From Anaeromyxobacter sp. (GTDB lineage Bacteria; Myxococcota; Myxococcia; Myxococcales; Anaeromyxobacteraceae): DNA of 9,888 nucleotides. Within the stretch, counting starts at the first letter, position 1, and each line of letters begins with the position of its first letter. The stretch covers positions 1 through 9,888 of the forward strand of contig JAHWYA010000032.1 of the NCBI GenBank assembly GCA_020028115.1. Reading direction: 5' to 3'. A program made the position numbers and the translations under genes. The notes under the pieces are model-generated. The model was not told where the DNA came from. It searched no databases and worked only from the letters and a program-made list of their open reading frames with translations. Shown here in pieces: positions 1-9,692 of this stretch.

Positions 1-873
1 CCGCGTGACCATCCCGACCTGGCAGAAGCGGCACCCGCGGGTGCAGCCCCGCTGGATCTCGACCGGCAGCCGGTCGTGGATCGTCTGCATGAACGGCACG
101 AGCGGCCGCTCGTAGGCGCTCGTCGGGAGCGCGTCGAGGTCCGGCACGACGCGCCGCTCGACCCGCTCGTAGCCGGGGAGGAGCGGCTCGATCGCGACGA
201 GCGCTCGCGTCGCGGGGTCGTACCGCGGCGCGAAGAGGGAGGGGACGTAGACGCCCGGGATGCGGGCGAGGCGCCGCAGGACCTCCGCGCGTCCCGCGCC
301 GCCGCGGCGGAAGCCGCTCGCGCGCACGGCTTCGGCGATCTCGAGCGCCACCTCCTCGCCGTCGCCGACGGCGAACGCGTCGAAGAAGTCGGCGATCGGC
401 TCGGGGTTGTACGCGCAGGGGCCGCCGCCGAGGACGAGCGGGTGGTCGTCACCGCGGTCCCTCGCGAGGAGCGGGATCCCGGCGACGTCGAGCAGCGCGA
501 GCACGCTCGTGTAGGCGAGCTCGAACTGGAGGGTGACGCCGAGGACGTCGAACGACGCGACCGGCGCGCGCGACTCGAGCGTGAAGAGCGGGAGCCGCTC
601 CTCCCGGAGCATCGCGTCGAGATCGGGCCACGGGAGGAAGACGCGCTCGCAGGCGATCTCCGGCCGGTCGTTCAGGAGGTGGTAGAGGAGCCGGAACCCG
701 AGGTTCGACATCCCCACCTCGTAGGTGTCCGGAAACGCGAGGGCGAAGCGGAGACCGGCGGAGGCGAGGTCCTTGCGCACGCTGCCGAGCTCGCCGCCGA
801 CGTAGCGGGAGGGCTTCTGCGCGCGGAGCACGAGCGCGTCGAGGGCGCGGGAGAGGGCGTCGGGGCTCGTCAT
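1..873 (-). CDS. Radical SAM protein, TIGR03960-like, N-terminal part
   Basis: The open frame starts at ATG 873 and runs off the left edge, so only the first 291 residues are present. Near the break is the radical SAM iron-sulfur motif Cys277-x3-Cys281-x2-Cys284 (in GCTRGCRFC). Before it lies a region like a B12-binding domain, with family-typical stretches such as FPDTYEVGMSNLGF, LGGGPCAYNPEP and VGDGEE. This layout matches the uncharacterised TIGR03960 family, which is often fused to or next to a DUF2344 domain. The 4Fe-4S cluster would bind S-adenosylmethionine; the substrate is unknown. The start is chosen because family similarity begins with ALVLRAQKPSRYVGGEL soon after it; no good ribosome binding site is visible. 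An in-frame TAG lies upstream at 991-993. It lies downstream of acyP on the same strand, but the 227-bp gap suggests its own promoter. The family call is from memory of motifs. Confidence 0.88.
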   Translation of the reverse strand, partial: MTSPDALSRALDALVLRAQKPSRYVGGELGSVRKDLASAGLRFALAFPDTYEVGMSNLGFRLLYHLLNDRPEIACERVFLPWPDLDAMLREERLPLFTLESRAPVASFDVLGVTLQFELAYTSVLALLDVAGIPLLARDRGDDHPLVLGGGPCAYNPEPIADFFDAFAVGDGEEVALEIAEAVRASGFRRGGAGRAEVLRRLARIPGVYVPSLFAPRYDPATRALVAIEPLLPGYERVERRVVPDLDALPTSAYERPLVPFMQTIHDRLPVEIQRGCTRGCRFCQVGMVTR

Positions 874-994
874 CTGTCGCCGGGCCGCGGGTTCGAGCCG
901 CGTGTCGCCCGCCGGGTGCTGCCACAGGCCCCGCGCGTGTAGCACGCCCGCGAGAGCCGGGGCAACCAGAAGCCCCCCCGGGGCGCGTGGCTAC

Positions 995-1096
995 GTGGTC
1001 GTGGAGGTGGTCGTGGTCGTGGTCGCCAGCGCGACGTGCTCCGATCGAGCTCTCGTCCACGTCCACGTCCACGTCGACGTCCAAGTCCACGTCCAC
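995..1096. repeat. Two facing arrays of an imperfect hexanucleotide repeat
   Basis: Within the 227-bp gap (874-1100) there are five tandem units of GTGGTC (one reads GTGGAG) at 995-1024. There are also seven tandem units of GTCCAC (with one GTCGAC and one GTCCAA) at 1055-1096. A 30-bp spacer separates them. The arrays are near-inverted: GTGG pairs with CCAC in every unit and the fifth base gives a repeated T-T mismatch, so a transcript could fold into a long imperfect hairpin. On the minus strand the right array reads as alternating Asp-Val codons, but this frame does not join either neighbouring gene. The rest of the gap is GC-rich and I see no clear promoter or gene in it. Confidence 0.8.
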
Positions 1097-1100
1097 GCGA

Positions 1101-1382
1101 TCAGCTTCTCGTTTGGAACGGGCCCAAATCCCCCCGGAACGCCCCCCACGTCACCTCGACGCCCTCGACGTGGGCGGCGGGCGGGCCGCGGCGGCAGAAG
1201 GCGACGAGCGCCTCGACGGCCGGCCGCTCGCCCTCCGCCTCGGCCTCGACCCGCCCGTCGGCGAGGTTCCTCACCCAGCCGGCGACCCCGAGGCGTCGCG
1301 CCTCCTCCGCCGTGTACCAGCGGAACGAGACCCCCTGGACCCTCCCGCGGACGAGGAGGTGGACGCGCGCGCGCTCGGCCAT
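1101..1382 (-). CDS. acyP: Acylphosphatase
   Basis: This 93-residue protein has the usual length of the small cytoplasmic acylphosphatases, which hydrolyse the carboxyl-phosphate bond of acyl phosphates. Both signature stretches are present. GRVQGVSFR (residues 13-21) is the phosphate-binding loop with catalytic Arg21, and GWVRNLADG (35-43) carries catalytic Asn39. The ATG at 1382 is 3 bp downstream of the ligA stop, and a GGGAG ribosome binding site lies inside the last ligA codons. The two genes are therefore almost certainly cotranscribed and perhaps translationally coupled. The substrate in the cell is unclear, as for most members of the family. No signal peptide or extra domain is seen. 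Confidence 0.95.
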   Translation of the reverse strand: MAERARVHLLVRGRVQGVSFRWYTAEEARRLGVAGWVRNLADGRVEAEAEGERPAVEALVAFCRRGPPAAHVEGVEVTWGAFRGDLGPFQTRS

Positions 1383-1385
1383 GGC

Positions 1386-3685
<2,300 letters not shown>

Positions 3686-4993
3686 ATGCCCGCCGCCGCT
3701 CCCGCGTCCGCCCCGTCGAACCTCGCCGACCTCAAGTCCATGAAGGTCGCGGAGCTCGCGAGGCTCGCCCGCTCCCTCGACATCGAGGCCGCCGGCGCGA
3801 TGAAGAAGCAGGACCTCATCTTCGCGATCCTCCAGGCGCAGTCGAAGGCGGCGGAGGAGAAGCGCGAGGAGATGGAGGTCGCCGGCGAGGGCACGCTCGA
3901 GGTGCTCCCGGACGGCTTCGGGTTCCTGCGTAGCCCGGACTTCAGCTACCTGCCGGGCCCGGACGACATCTACGTGTCGCCCTCGCAGATCCGGCGGTTC
4001 AACCTCCGGACCGGCGACACCGTCCGCGGGACGGTGCGCCAGCCGAAGGAAGGCGAGCGGTACTTCGCGCTCCTCAAGGTGGACTCGATCAACGGCGAGC
4101 AGCCGGAGGAGAACGAGGCGAAGGTGCTGTTCGACAACCTGACGCCGCTGTACCCGACGAAGCGGCTCACCCTCGAGCACGACCCGAACGAGATGACGAC
4201 GCGCGTCGTCGACCTCTTCTCGCCGATCGGGAAGGGGCAGCGCTGCCTCATCGTCTCCCCTCCCCGCGCGGGCAAGACGGTCCTCCTCCAGAACATCGCG
4301 CACGCCGTCACGACGAACCACCCGGAGATCACCCTCATCGTGCTGCTCATCGACGAGCGGCCCGAGGAGGTGACGGACATGGAGCGCACGGTGAAGGGCG
4401 AGGTCGTCGCCTCGACCTTCGACGAGCCGGCGACGCGCCACGTGCAGGTCGCGGAGATGGTGATCGAGAAGGCGCGGCGGCTCGTCGAGCACAAGAAGGA
4501 CGTCGTCATCCTCCTCGACTCGATCACCCGCCTCGCCCGGGCCTACAACTCGACGGTCCCGCCCTCCGGGAAGATCCTCTCCGGCGGCGTCGACGCGAAC
4601 GCGCTCCACAAGCCGAAGCGGTTCTTCGGCGCGGCGCGCAACGTCGAGGAGGGCGGCTCGCTCACGATCATCGGCACCGCGCTCGTCGACACCGGGTCGC
4701 GCATGGACGAGGTCATCTTCGAGGAGTTCAAGGGCACCGGGAACTCCGAGATCGTCCTCGACCGCAAGCTCATGGAGAAGCGGATCTTCCCGTGCATGGA
4801 CATCGGCAAGTCCGGCACGCGCAAGGAGGAGCTGCTCCTCGCCGCCGACTGGCTCTCGAAGATCTACATCCTGCGGCAGACCATCCTGAACGGGCTCGAC
4901 AACGTCGAGGCGATGAAGTTCATCCTCGACAAGTTCCGGCAGGTGAAGAACCACGACGAGTTCTTCAAGATGATGGTCGGCGGGGGCAAGTAG
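3686..4993 (+). CDS. rho: Transcription termination factor Rho
   Basis: This 435-residue protein is an RNA-binding hexameric helicase that ends transcription on untranslated RNA. The Rho N-terminal helical domain (about 12-52, [18 protein letters not shown] and [10 protein letters not shown]) is followed by the cold-shock-like primary RNA-binding domain (about 65-145, with GFGFLR and [12 protein letters not shown]). The motor domain has Walker A PPRAGKTV (192-199; Lys197), Walker B VVILLDS (273-279; Asp278), the Q-loop region around SGGVDANAL (299-307) and the R-loop GKSGTRKEE (374-382). Nothing is missing. There is no large insertion in the N-terminal region of the kind some other high-GC bacteria carry. 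The ATG at 3686 is chosen because the frame upstream is Pro/Arg-rich and lies in the leader; the next ATG at 3740 would cut into the N-terminal domain. The ribosome binding site is weak. Confidence 0.98.
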   Translation: MPAAAPASAPSNLADLKSMKVAELARLARSLDIEAAGAMKKQDLIFAILQAQSKAAEEKREEMEVAGEGTLEVLPDGFGFLRSPDFSYLPGPDDIYVSPSQIRRFNLRTGDTVRGTVRQPKEGERYFALLKVDSINGEQPEENEAKVLFDNLTPLYPTKRLTLEHDPNEMTTRVVDLFSPIGKGQRCLIVSPPRAGKTVLLQNIAHAVTTNHPEITLIVLLIDERPEEVTDMERTVKGEVVASTFDEPATRHVQVAEMVIEKARRLVEHKKDVVILLDSITRLARAYNSTVPPSGKILSGGVDANALHKPKRFFGAARNVEEGGSLTIIGTALVDTGSRMDEVIFEEFKGTGNSEIVLDRKLMEKRIFPCMDIGKSGTRKEELLLAADWLSKIYILRQTILNGLDNVEAMKFILDKFRQVKNHDEFFKMMVGGGK

Positions 4994-4998
4994 CGGGC

Positions 4999-5016
4999 GC
5001 GGCGGGCCCCCGCCGC
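4999..5016 (+). terminator. GC hairpin just after rho, weak terminator candidate
   Basis: GCGGCGG (4999-5005) and CCGCCGC (5010-5016) form a 7-bp all-GC stem with a 4-nt loop, starting 6 bases after the rho stop. No T-run follows, so intrinsic termination is doubtful. It may instead protect the mRNA end or pause polymerase. It precedes the rpmE promoter. Confidence 0.3.
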
Positions 5017-5025
5017 TCCCCGCGC

Positions 5026-5054
5026 TTGACCCAAGCCCCCGATCCGACTAGATC
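5026..5054 (+). promoter_or_regulatory. Sigma-70-type promoter of rpmE
   Basis: TTGACC (5026-5031, five of six -35 matches), a 17-bp spacer and TAGATC (5049-5054, three of six -10 matches) lie between rho and rpmE. The predicted start is near 5061, giving a leader of about 67 nt. The same spacer and the shared TAG at the start of the -10 box make it a sister of the rho promoter. Confidence 0.6.
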
Positions 5055-5071
5055 CCGCGGTTCACATCGAG

Positions 5072-5123
5072 CGGCCCGGACCACGCAGGCGCCAGCCGGC
5101 GCCCGTGCAAGCGGCCGAGAGGA
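5072..5123 (+). promoter_or_regulatory. Structured rpmE leader next to the ribosome binding site
   Basis: A hairpin with stem GGCGCC (5088-5093) and GGCGCC (5098-5103) around loop AGCC can be extended by three pairs beyond a mismatch. It is enclosed by a possible second stem, CGGCC (5072-5076) with GGCCG (5113-5117). The outer stem overlaps the first base of the purine-rich ribosome binding site GAGAGGA (5117-5123), 4 nt before ATG. A ribosomal-protein leader that controls access to this site is possible. Such leaders have been proposed for L31 in other phyla, but I cannot say whether this one matches any of them. Confidence 0.35.
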
Positions 5124-5127
5124 CGTC

Positions 5128-5502
5128 ATGAAGGAAGCGATCCACCCCGACTACAAGGCGACGAAGATCCTCTGCAACTGCGGCGCCGCCATCGAGACGC
5201 GCTCGACGCGCGGCGACTTCCACGTCGAGATCTGCTCGAACTGCCACCCGTTCTACACGGGCAAGCAGAAGCTGATGGACACCGCGGGCCGCATCGAGAA
5301 GTTCAAGACCCGCTACGCGACCACGACGCCTGCCGCGGGCAAGGCCGAGGCGAAGCCCGCCCCCGCCGCCGCCGCCGCCGCGCCGAAGAAGGCCGAGGCG
5401 CCCAAGGAGAACCGGGCCGCGAAGCGCGCGAAGGCCGGCAAGTCGAAGCCGAAGACCGAGGCGACGGCGTCGGCCCCGGCCGACGCCGAGCCGAAGGCTT
5501 AG
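5128..5502 (+). CDS. rpmE: 50S ribosomal protein L31, zinc-binding form with long basic tail
   Basis: This 124-residue protein is about 50 residues longer than typical L31 (about 66-80). The core (1-63) has the L31 pattern with four cysteines, Cys16-x-Cys18 and Cys36-x2-Cys39, so it is the zinc-binding (C+) form. IHPDYK and [20 protein letters not shown] are family-typical. L31 sits on the large subunit at the bridge to the small subunit. Residues 64-124 form a low-complexity tail (by hand count 24 Ala, 11 Lys, 8 Pro of 61) with a run of six alanines and no predicted fold, resembling histone H1-like tails. The ATG at 5128 has a GAGAGGA ribosome binding site 4 nt upstream. The gene has its own promoter and strong terminator, so it is probably monocistronic. 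Confidence 0.96.
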   Translation: MKEAIHPDYKATKILCNCGAAIETRSTRGDFHVEICSNCHPFYTGKQKLMDTAGRIEKFKTRYATTTPAAGKAEAKPAPAAAAAAPKKAEAPKENRAAKRAKAGKSKPKTEATASAPADAEPKA

Positions 5503-5508
5503 CACCGA

Positions 5509-5534
5509 GGGCTCGCGCCTTCGGGCGCGAGCCC
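5509..5534 (+). terminator. UUCG-capped hairpin downstream of rpmE
   Basis: An 11-bp perfect stem, GGGCTCGCGCC (5509-5519) with GGCGCGAGCCC (5524-5534), is closed by a TTCG loop, giving the very stable C(UUCG)G tetraloop. It starts 7 bases after the stop codon. No T-run follows, so it more likely stabilises the mRNA 3' end or acts as a polymerase pause than as a full terminator on its own. Confidence 0.5.
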
Positions 5535-5564
5535 GAGCGGCTGCCCCTCTCCAGCTCGGTGACG

Positions 5565-5601
5565 AACGACGAACGGGGCCGCGTGCCCCGTTCGTCGTTT
5601 T
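5565..5601 (+). terminator. Intrinsic terminator of rpmE
   Basis: A perfect 15-bp stem pairs 5565-5579 (AACGACGAACGGGGC) with 5585-5599 around the 5-nt loop CGCGT, and TTTT (5598-5601) overlaps its end. This is the only clear hairpin-plus-T-run in the window. It faces the convergent gene ending at 5653; on the minus strand it lacks a T-run, so it is mainly a plus-strand terminator. Confidence 0.8.
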
Positions 5602-5652
5602 CGGGATGGGAGCGCCGCGGCCGTCAGCCCGGCAGTCGCACCCCCTCAGAAC

Positions 5653-6795
5653 TCAGAACTTGATGGTCGCGGCCGCGACGGCGCCGCCCGGCACGGGCGC
5701 GACGTCGAGGCGCGCCGACGGCTCGGCGAACCCGGAGTAGCGGTTCGGATCCTCTCCGGCGATCCAGAAGTACGTCGCGGCGATCGCGGCGATCCCGCCG
5801 AGCCCGCCCGCGACGTACGACAGCGTCTGGCGCCCCTCGATGTCCGACTTCAGCTTGCTCGCCTGCTCGCGGAAGTTCGTGCCGCCGGCGTCCTGCTCGA
5901 CCCCGCTCTGGAGCTTCGCGCGCGCGTAGAGGAAGGTGCCGGGCGTGGTCTCGTTGCCGTAGAGCGAGCTCGCGCTCACCTGGAGGGCGACCGCGGAGGC
6001 GATCCCGATCGCCGCGACGCCGGTCGAGATCCACGCGCCGAGCCGGAGCTTCTTCTGGCGCGACTCGTATTCCCTCACGAAGTCCGGGCTCGGGACGAGC
6101 GTCACGCGCTCCTCGACGAGCTTGCCGGGATCGACCTGCACGTCCTTCTGGTAGGCGACGAACCCCTTCTTCTCGACGGTGAGGGTGTGGGGGCCGGCCG
6201 GGAGCGCGACGGGCCCGCGGAGCGGCGTCGTCCCCTTCACCTGGTCGTCCACCTTCACGACCGCGCCCGCCTCCCCCGCGGAGACGACGAGCTTCCCGCT
6301 CCGGCCGGCGAGGATCTTCGCGACGAGCTTCTGGGCCGCCTTGCCGGCGCGCTGCACGAGCTCGGCCTCGGTCCGCGCCGTCTCGATGACCGAGCCCTCG
6401 CGCTGCGCCTTGCGCACGTTCGTCAGCGTGAGGTCGAGGGAGAAGGTCTCCGGCATGCCGGCCGACGCGCCGAGCTTCGTCACCTTCCCGGAGACGAGCC
6501 AGTCGACGCCGAGCGCGCCGCCGATCTCGGCCATGCACCCCGCCTCGGCGCAGCCGAGCATCTGCCGCTGCTTCTCGAAGGCGAGCATGGTCCGGATCGC
6601 GTCCGCGGTGACGACCTGGAAGACCGCCATGCGGTCGAGCTCGTTCGCGGCGAGGCCTCCGGCCGCGCTCGCCAGCTCCTTCGACGCCCCGTTCGCGGCG
6701 AAGTCGAGGATGGCCAGCTTGGGCCTCGCCTCCGCGGCGGACGCGGAGACGGGAAGCGCCGCGGCGAGGGCGGCGCACAGGAGAAAGGCCCGCAT
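5653..6795 (-). CDS. PEGA-domain envelope protein with signal peptide
   Basis: This 380-residue protein has no named function. A signal peptide (MRAFLLCAALAAALPVSASA, cleaved near residue 20-23) sends it out of the cytoplasm. Residues 25-165 resemble the TolB-like or CsgG-like N-terminal module common in myxobacterial PEGA proteins (KLAILDFAANG, then Cys82-x4-Cys87 in GCAEAGC, then IGGALGVDWLVSGKV); the two cysteines could form a disulfide. A PEGA domain covers about 168-235 (KLVVSAGEAGAVVKVDD, LPAGPHTLTVEKKGF). Two hydrophobic segments follow at about 253-274 and 326-346, separated by a polar loop. The chain ends in TIKF, with a terminal Phe as in many outer-membrane strands. PEGA domains often occur in surface-layer or cell-wall proteins; a role as an envelope anchor or sensor is inference. 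No Shine-Dalgarno precedes ATG 6795. It is divergent from the small gene at 6879. Confidence 0.88.
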   Translation of the reverse strand: MRAFLLCAALAAALPVSASAAEARPKLAILDFAANGASKELASAAGGLAANELDRMAVFQVVTADAIRTMLAFEKQRQMLGCAEAGCMAEIGGALGVDWLVSGKVTKLGASAGMPETFSLDLTLTNVRKAQREGSVIETARTEAELVQRAGKAAQKLVAKILAGRSGKLVVSAGEAGAVVKVDDQVKGTTPLRGPVALPAGPHTLTVEKKGFVAYQKDVQVDPGKLVEERVTLVPSPDFVREYESRQKKLRLGAWISTGVAAIGIASAVALQVSASSLYGNETTPGTFLYARAKLQSGVEQDAGGTNFREQASKLKSDIEGRQTLSYVAGGLGGIAAIAATYFWIAGEDPNRYSGFAEPSARLDVAPVPGGAVAAATIKF

Positions 6796-6800
6796 GTCGG

Positions 6801-6831
6801 ATGATAGGCACCCCCGAGGGCGGGCTGGCAA
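6801..6831 (-). promoter_or_regulatory. Candidate promoter of the PEGA-domain gene
   Basis: On the minus strand TATCAT (6806-6801, five of six -10 matches) ends 5 nt before the ATG at 6795. TTGCCA (6831-6826, four of six -35 matches) lies 19 bp further upstream, a longer spacer than ideal. Transcription would begin at or close to the ATG. The 83-bp gap to the divergent gene (6796-6878) has no better candidate. Confidence 0.4.
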
Positions 6832-6878
6832 GCGTCCGTGAAGTTGCGCGGCGCACCCTCCTCCGCGAGAGTGGCGCG

Positions 6879-7034
6879 ATGCGGCAGGGGCTCGTCGAGT
6901 GGGCGGTCGTGACGGCGTTCCTGGTCCTCGCCGCGGCCGGGGTCTCGGCCGTGTGGCGCGGCGAGATCCGCGCCGCGTTCGGGGTGGGGGCGCCGGCTGC
7001 GCCTGCGCTCGCCCCTTCCGACCGCTCGCCGTAG
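6879..7034 (+). CDS. Small single-membrane-segment protein, Flp pilin-like
   Basis: This 51-residue protein starts at ATG 6879, with GAGAG (6867-6871) 7 nt upstream as a ribosome binding site. The sequence MRQGLVEWAVVTAFLVLAAA leads into one hydrophobic helix (about 5-26). A short basic and Gly/Ala/Pro-rich end follows. QGLVEWAVV and the later IRAAFG resemble the GQGLVEYAL core and the end of the helix in Flp/Tad pilins, with Trp in place of the usual Tyr. An in-frame ATG at 6801 would add RRTLLRESGA before this core, which looks like a pilin leader but lies against the divergent gene. It ends 31 bp before the response regulator and may be cotranscribed with it. It could be a minor pilin, a membrane peptide, or a chance frame; the good ribosome binding site and helix favour a gene. 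Confidence 0.55.
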   Translation: MRQGLVEWAVVTAFLVLAAAGVSAVWRGEIRAAFGVGAPAAPALAPSDRSP

Positions 7035-7065
7035 CCCAGCCGCCGCGCCGCGTCGTATCCTTCCG

Positions 7066-8481
<1,416 letters not shown>

Positions 8482-8503
8482 TCCGCGGACGGCCGCCGCG
8501 GGC

Positions 8504-8516
8504 TGCCAATCTGGCA
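8504..8516. promoter_or_regulatory. Palindrome 1, candidate upstream activator site
   Basis: TGCCA-ATC-TGGCA is a perfect inverted repeat with 5-bp arms and a 3-bp centre. Its centre (8510) lies about 165 bp before the predicted sigma-54 transcription start, within the usual enhancer range of sigma-54 activators. Binding by the regulator encoded just upstream is inferred. Confidence 0.5.
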
Positions 8517-8543
8517 CCCGGGCGCCCGCTGCGCGGCGGCGTT

Positions 8544-8556
8544 TGCCATTATGTCA
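8544..8556. promoter_or_regulatory. Palindrome 2, candidate upstream activator site
   Basis: TGCCA-TTA-TGTCA repeats the first palindrome with one mismatched arm base. Its centre (8550) is 40 bp from the first, near four helical turns, which would put both sites on nearly the same DNA face. It lies about 125 bp before the predicted start. Confidence 0.45.
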
Positions 8557-8648
8557 GGACGGGCCGCTTCCCGGGCGCGGGGCCCGGACGGGACGCGGGA
8601 TTCATCCCTGATCGCGGTACGTTGACGAGGCTCCCGCGGGCGCGCCGG

Positions 8649-8664
8649 TGGCACGTCGGTTGCT
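8649..8664 (+). promoter_or_regulatory. Sigma-54 (RpoN) promoter of gspC
   Basis: TGGCAC (8649-8654), five bases and TTGC (8660-8663), then T, match the -24/-12 consensus TGGCAC-N5-TTGCW in full. Predicted transcription start is near 8675, about 11 nt before the gspC ATG at 8686. In the 204-bp gap 8482-8685 I also see two short GC hairpins (stems at 8483-8488/8496-8501 and 8571-8576/8582-8587) without T-runs. I see no good sigma-70 promoter there. Confidence 0.8.
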
Positions 8665-8685
8665 CGATACCCCGCGGGCTGATCC

Positions 8686-9669
8686 ATGCTCGACCTCTTC
8701 TTTCGCAAGTACGCCTGGACGGCGAACCTCATCCTGCTCTTCGCGGCCGCCTGGCTGTCCGCGAAGACGGTGAACACGCTCGTCGGCGCGCTCATCCGCC
8801 CGCGGCCGGAGGTGGACCTCGCCGCGACGGCGCCGCCACCGCCCCGCGCGACGCTGCCCGTGACGCTCGACGTCGACGGGCTCTACCGGCTCATCGGCCA
8901 GCAGCCGCCGCGCGCGGTCGAGGAGCCCACCGGCCCGCTCGCGCCGCCCTCGCCGCGGAACTGCGACGACGGCCGCGCGTCGCCGATGAAGAGCGGCCTG
9001 CGGATGCAGCTCGTCGCGGGGGTCATCGCGGATCGCCCCCGCCACTCCCTCGCGACGATCACCGACGTCTCGACGCGCGAGACCCACGTCCTCGGCGTGG
9101 GCGACGAGCTCGGGAACGTCCGCCTCCTCGGCGTCGAGCGGGTGCGCGACGACCACGACGCGACCGGCAACGGGTTCCGCGTCGTCGCCATCATCTGCAA
9201 CGGCGGGACGAAGGAGTACCTCGACTTCGAGCCCGGCACCGGGGCGCCGGAGGCCCCCACCGCGAGCCTCGGCGTCGCGCCCATGCCGCCGCGCGCCCCC
9301 GCGCCCGCCGCCGCCGGCGGCCGGATGGAGGGCGTCCGGCAGCTCGCGGACAACCGCTACGAGATCGATCGGAGCGTCCTCGACTCGACGCTCGGCGACC
9401 TCAACAAGGTCGCCACCCAGGCGCGGATCGTCCCGTCGTTCGAGAACGGCGCGGCGAACGGGTTCAAGCTCTTCTCGATCCAGCCGGGCTCGCTGTACGC
9501 GTCCATCGGGATCGAGAACGGCGACGTCGTCCAGCGCGTGAACGGGTACGAGCTCAACTCCCCCGAGAAGGCCCTCGAGCTGTACCAGAAGCTCAAGGAG
9601 TCGGGGCACGTCACCATCCAGCTCAAGCGCGGTGGGCAGGTGATCCAGAAAGAGTACAACATTCCGTGA
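8686..9669 (+). CDS. gspC: Type II secretion system protein GspC
   Basis: This 327-residue inner-membrane protein links the secretin GspD to the inner-membrane platform of type II secretion. It has a short cytoplasmic start and one membrane helix (about 12-36, hydrophobic with AAAWLSAKTVNTLV). A periplasmic HR domain follows (about 104-182, GLRMQLVAGVIADRP, LGVGDELGNVRLLGVERV). A Pro/Ala linker (about 185-212) leads to a C-terminal PDZ domain (about 225-325, with FSIQPGSLYASIGIENGDVVQRVNG). Two cysteines, Cys93 and Cys171, flank the HR domain and could form a disulfide. The start at ATG 8686 places the membrane helix at the N-terminus; its ribosome binding site is weak (GCGGG). It is the first gene of a probable gsp operon under the sigma-54 promoter. 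Confidence 0.92.
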   Translation: MLDLFFRKYAWTANLILLFAAAWLSAKTVNTLVGALIRPRPEVDLAATAPPPPRATLPVTLDVDGLYRLIGQQPPRAVEEPTGPLAPPSPRNCDDGRASPMKSGLRMQLVAGVIADRPRHSLATITDVSTRETHVLGVGDELGNVRLLGVERVRDDHDATGNGFRVVAIICNGGTKEYLDFEPGTGAPEAPTASLGVAPMPPRAPAPAAAGGRMEGVRQLADNRYEIDRSVLDSTLGDLNKVATQARIVPSFENGAANGFKLFSIQPGSLYASIGIENGDVVQRVNGYELNSPEKALELYQKLKESGHVTIQLKRGGQVIQKEYNIP

Positions 9670-9692
9670 ACACGGACCGAAGGTACGCCTGA

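Noticed and set aside
886..902. tRNA T-arm look-alike, CGCGG-GTTCGAG-CCGCG
   Set aside because: The stem is shifted by one relative to a true T-arm (a G-G pair would fall at 52-62). No acceptor, D or anticodon arms are found on either strand.
449..1096. Minus-strand frame opening with repeated Asp-Val codons
   Set aside because: It overlaps the radical SAM gene in another frame, its start lies in the hexanucleotide array, and the rest is Arg/Pro/Ala-rich. No family resemblance is seen.
8512..8526. A second TGGCAC as a sigma-54 -24 element
   Set aside because: The -12 element is missing (CGCC where TTGC is needed). The TGGCA here is better explained as one arm of the upstream palindrome.
8622..8650. 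TTGACG as a sigma-70 -35 box for gspC
   Set aside because: No -10-like hexamer lies 16-19 bp downstream; the positions are GC-rich (CCGGTG).
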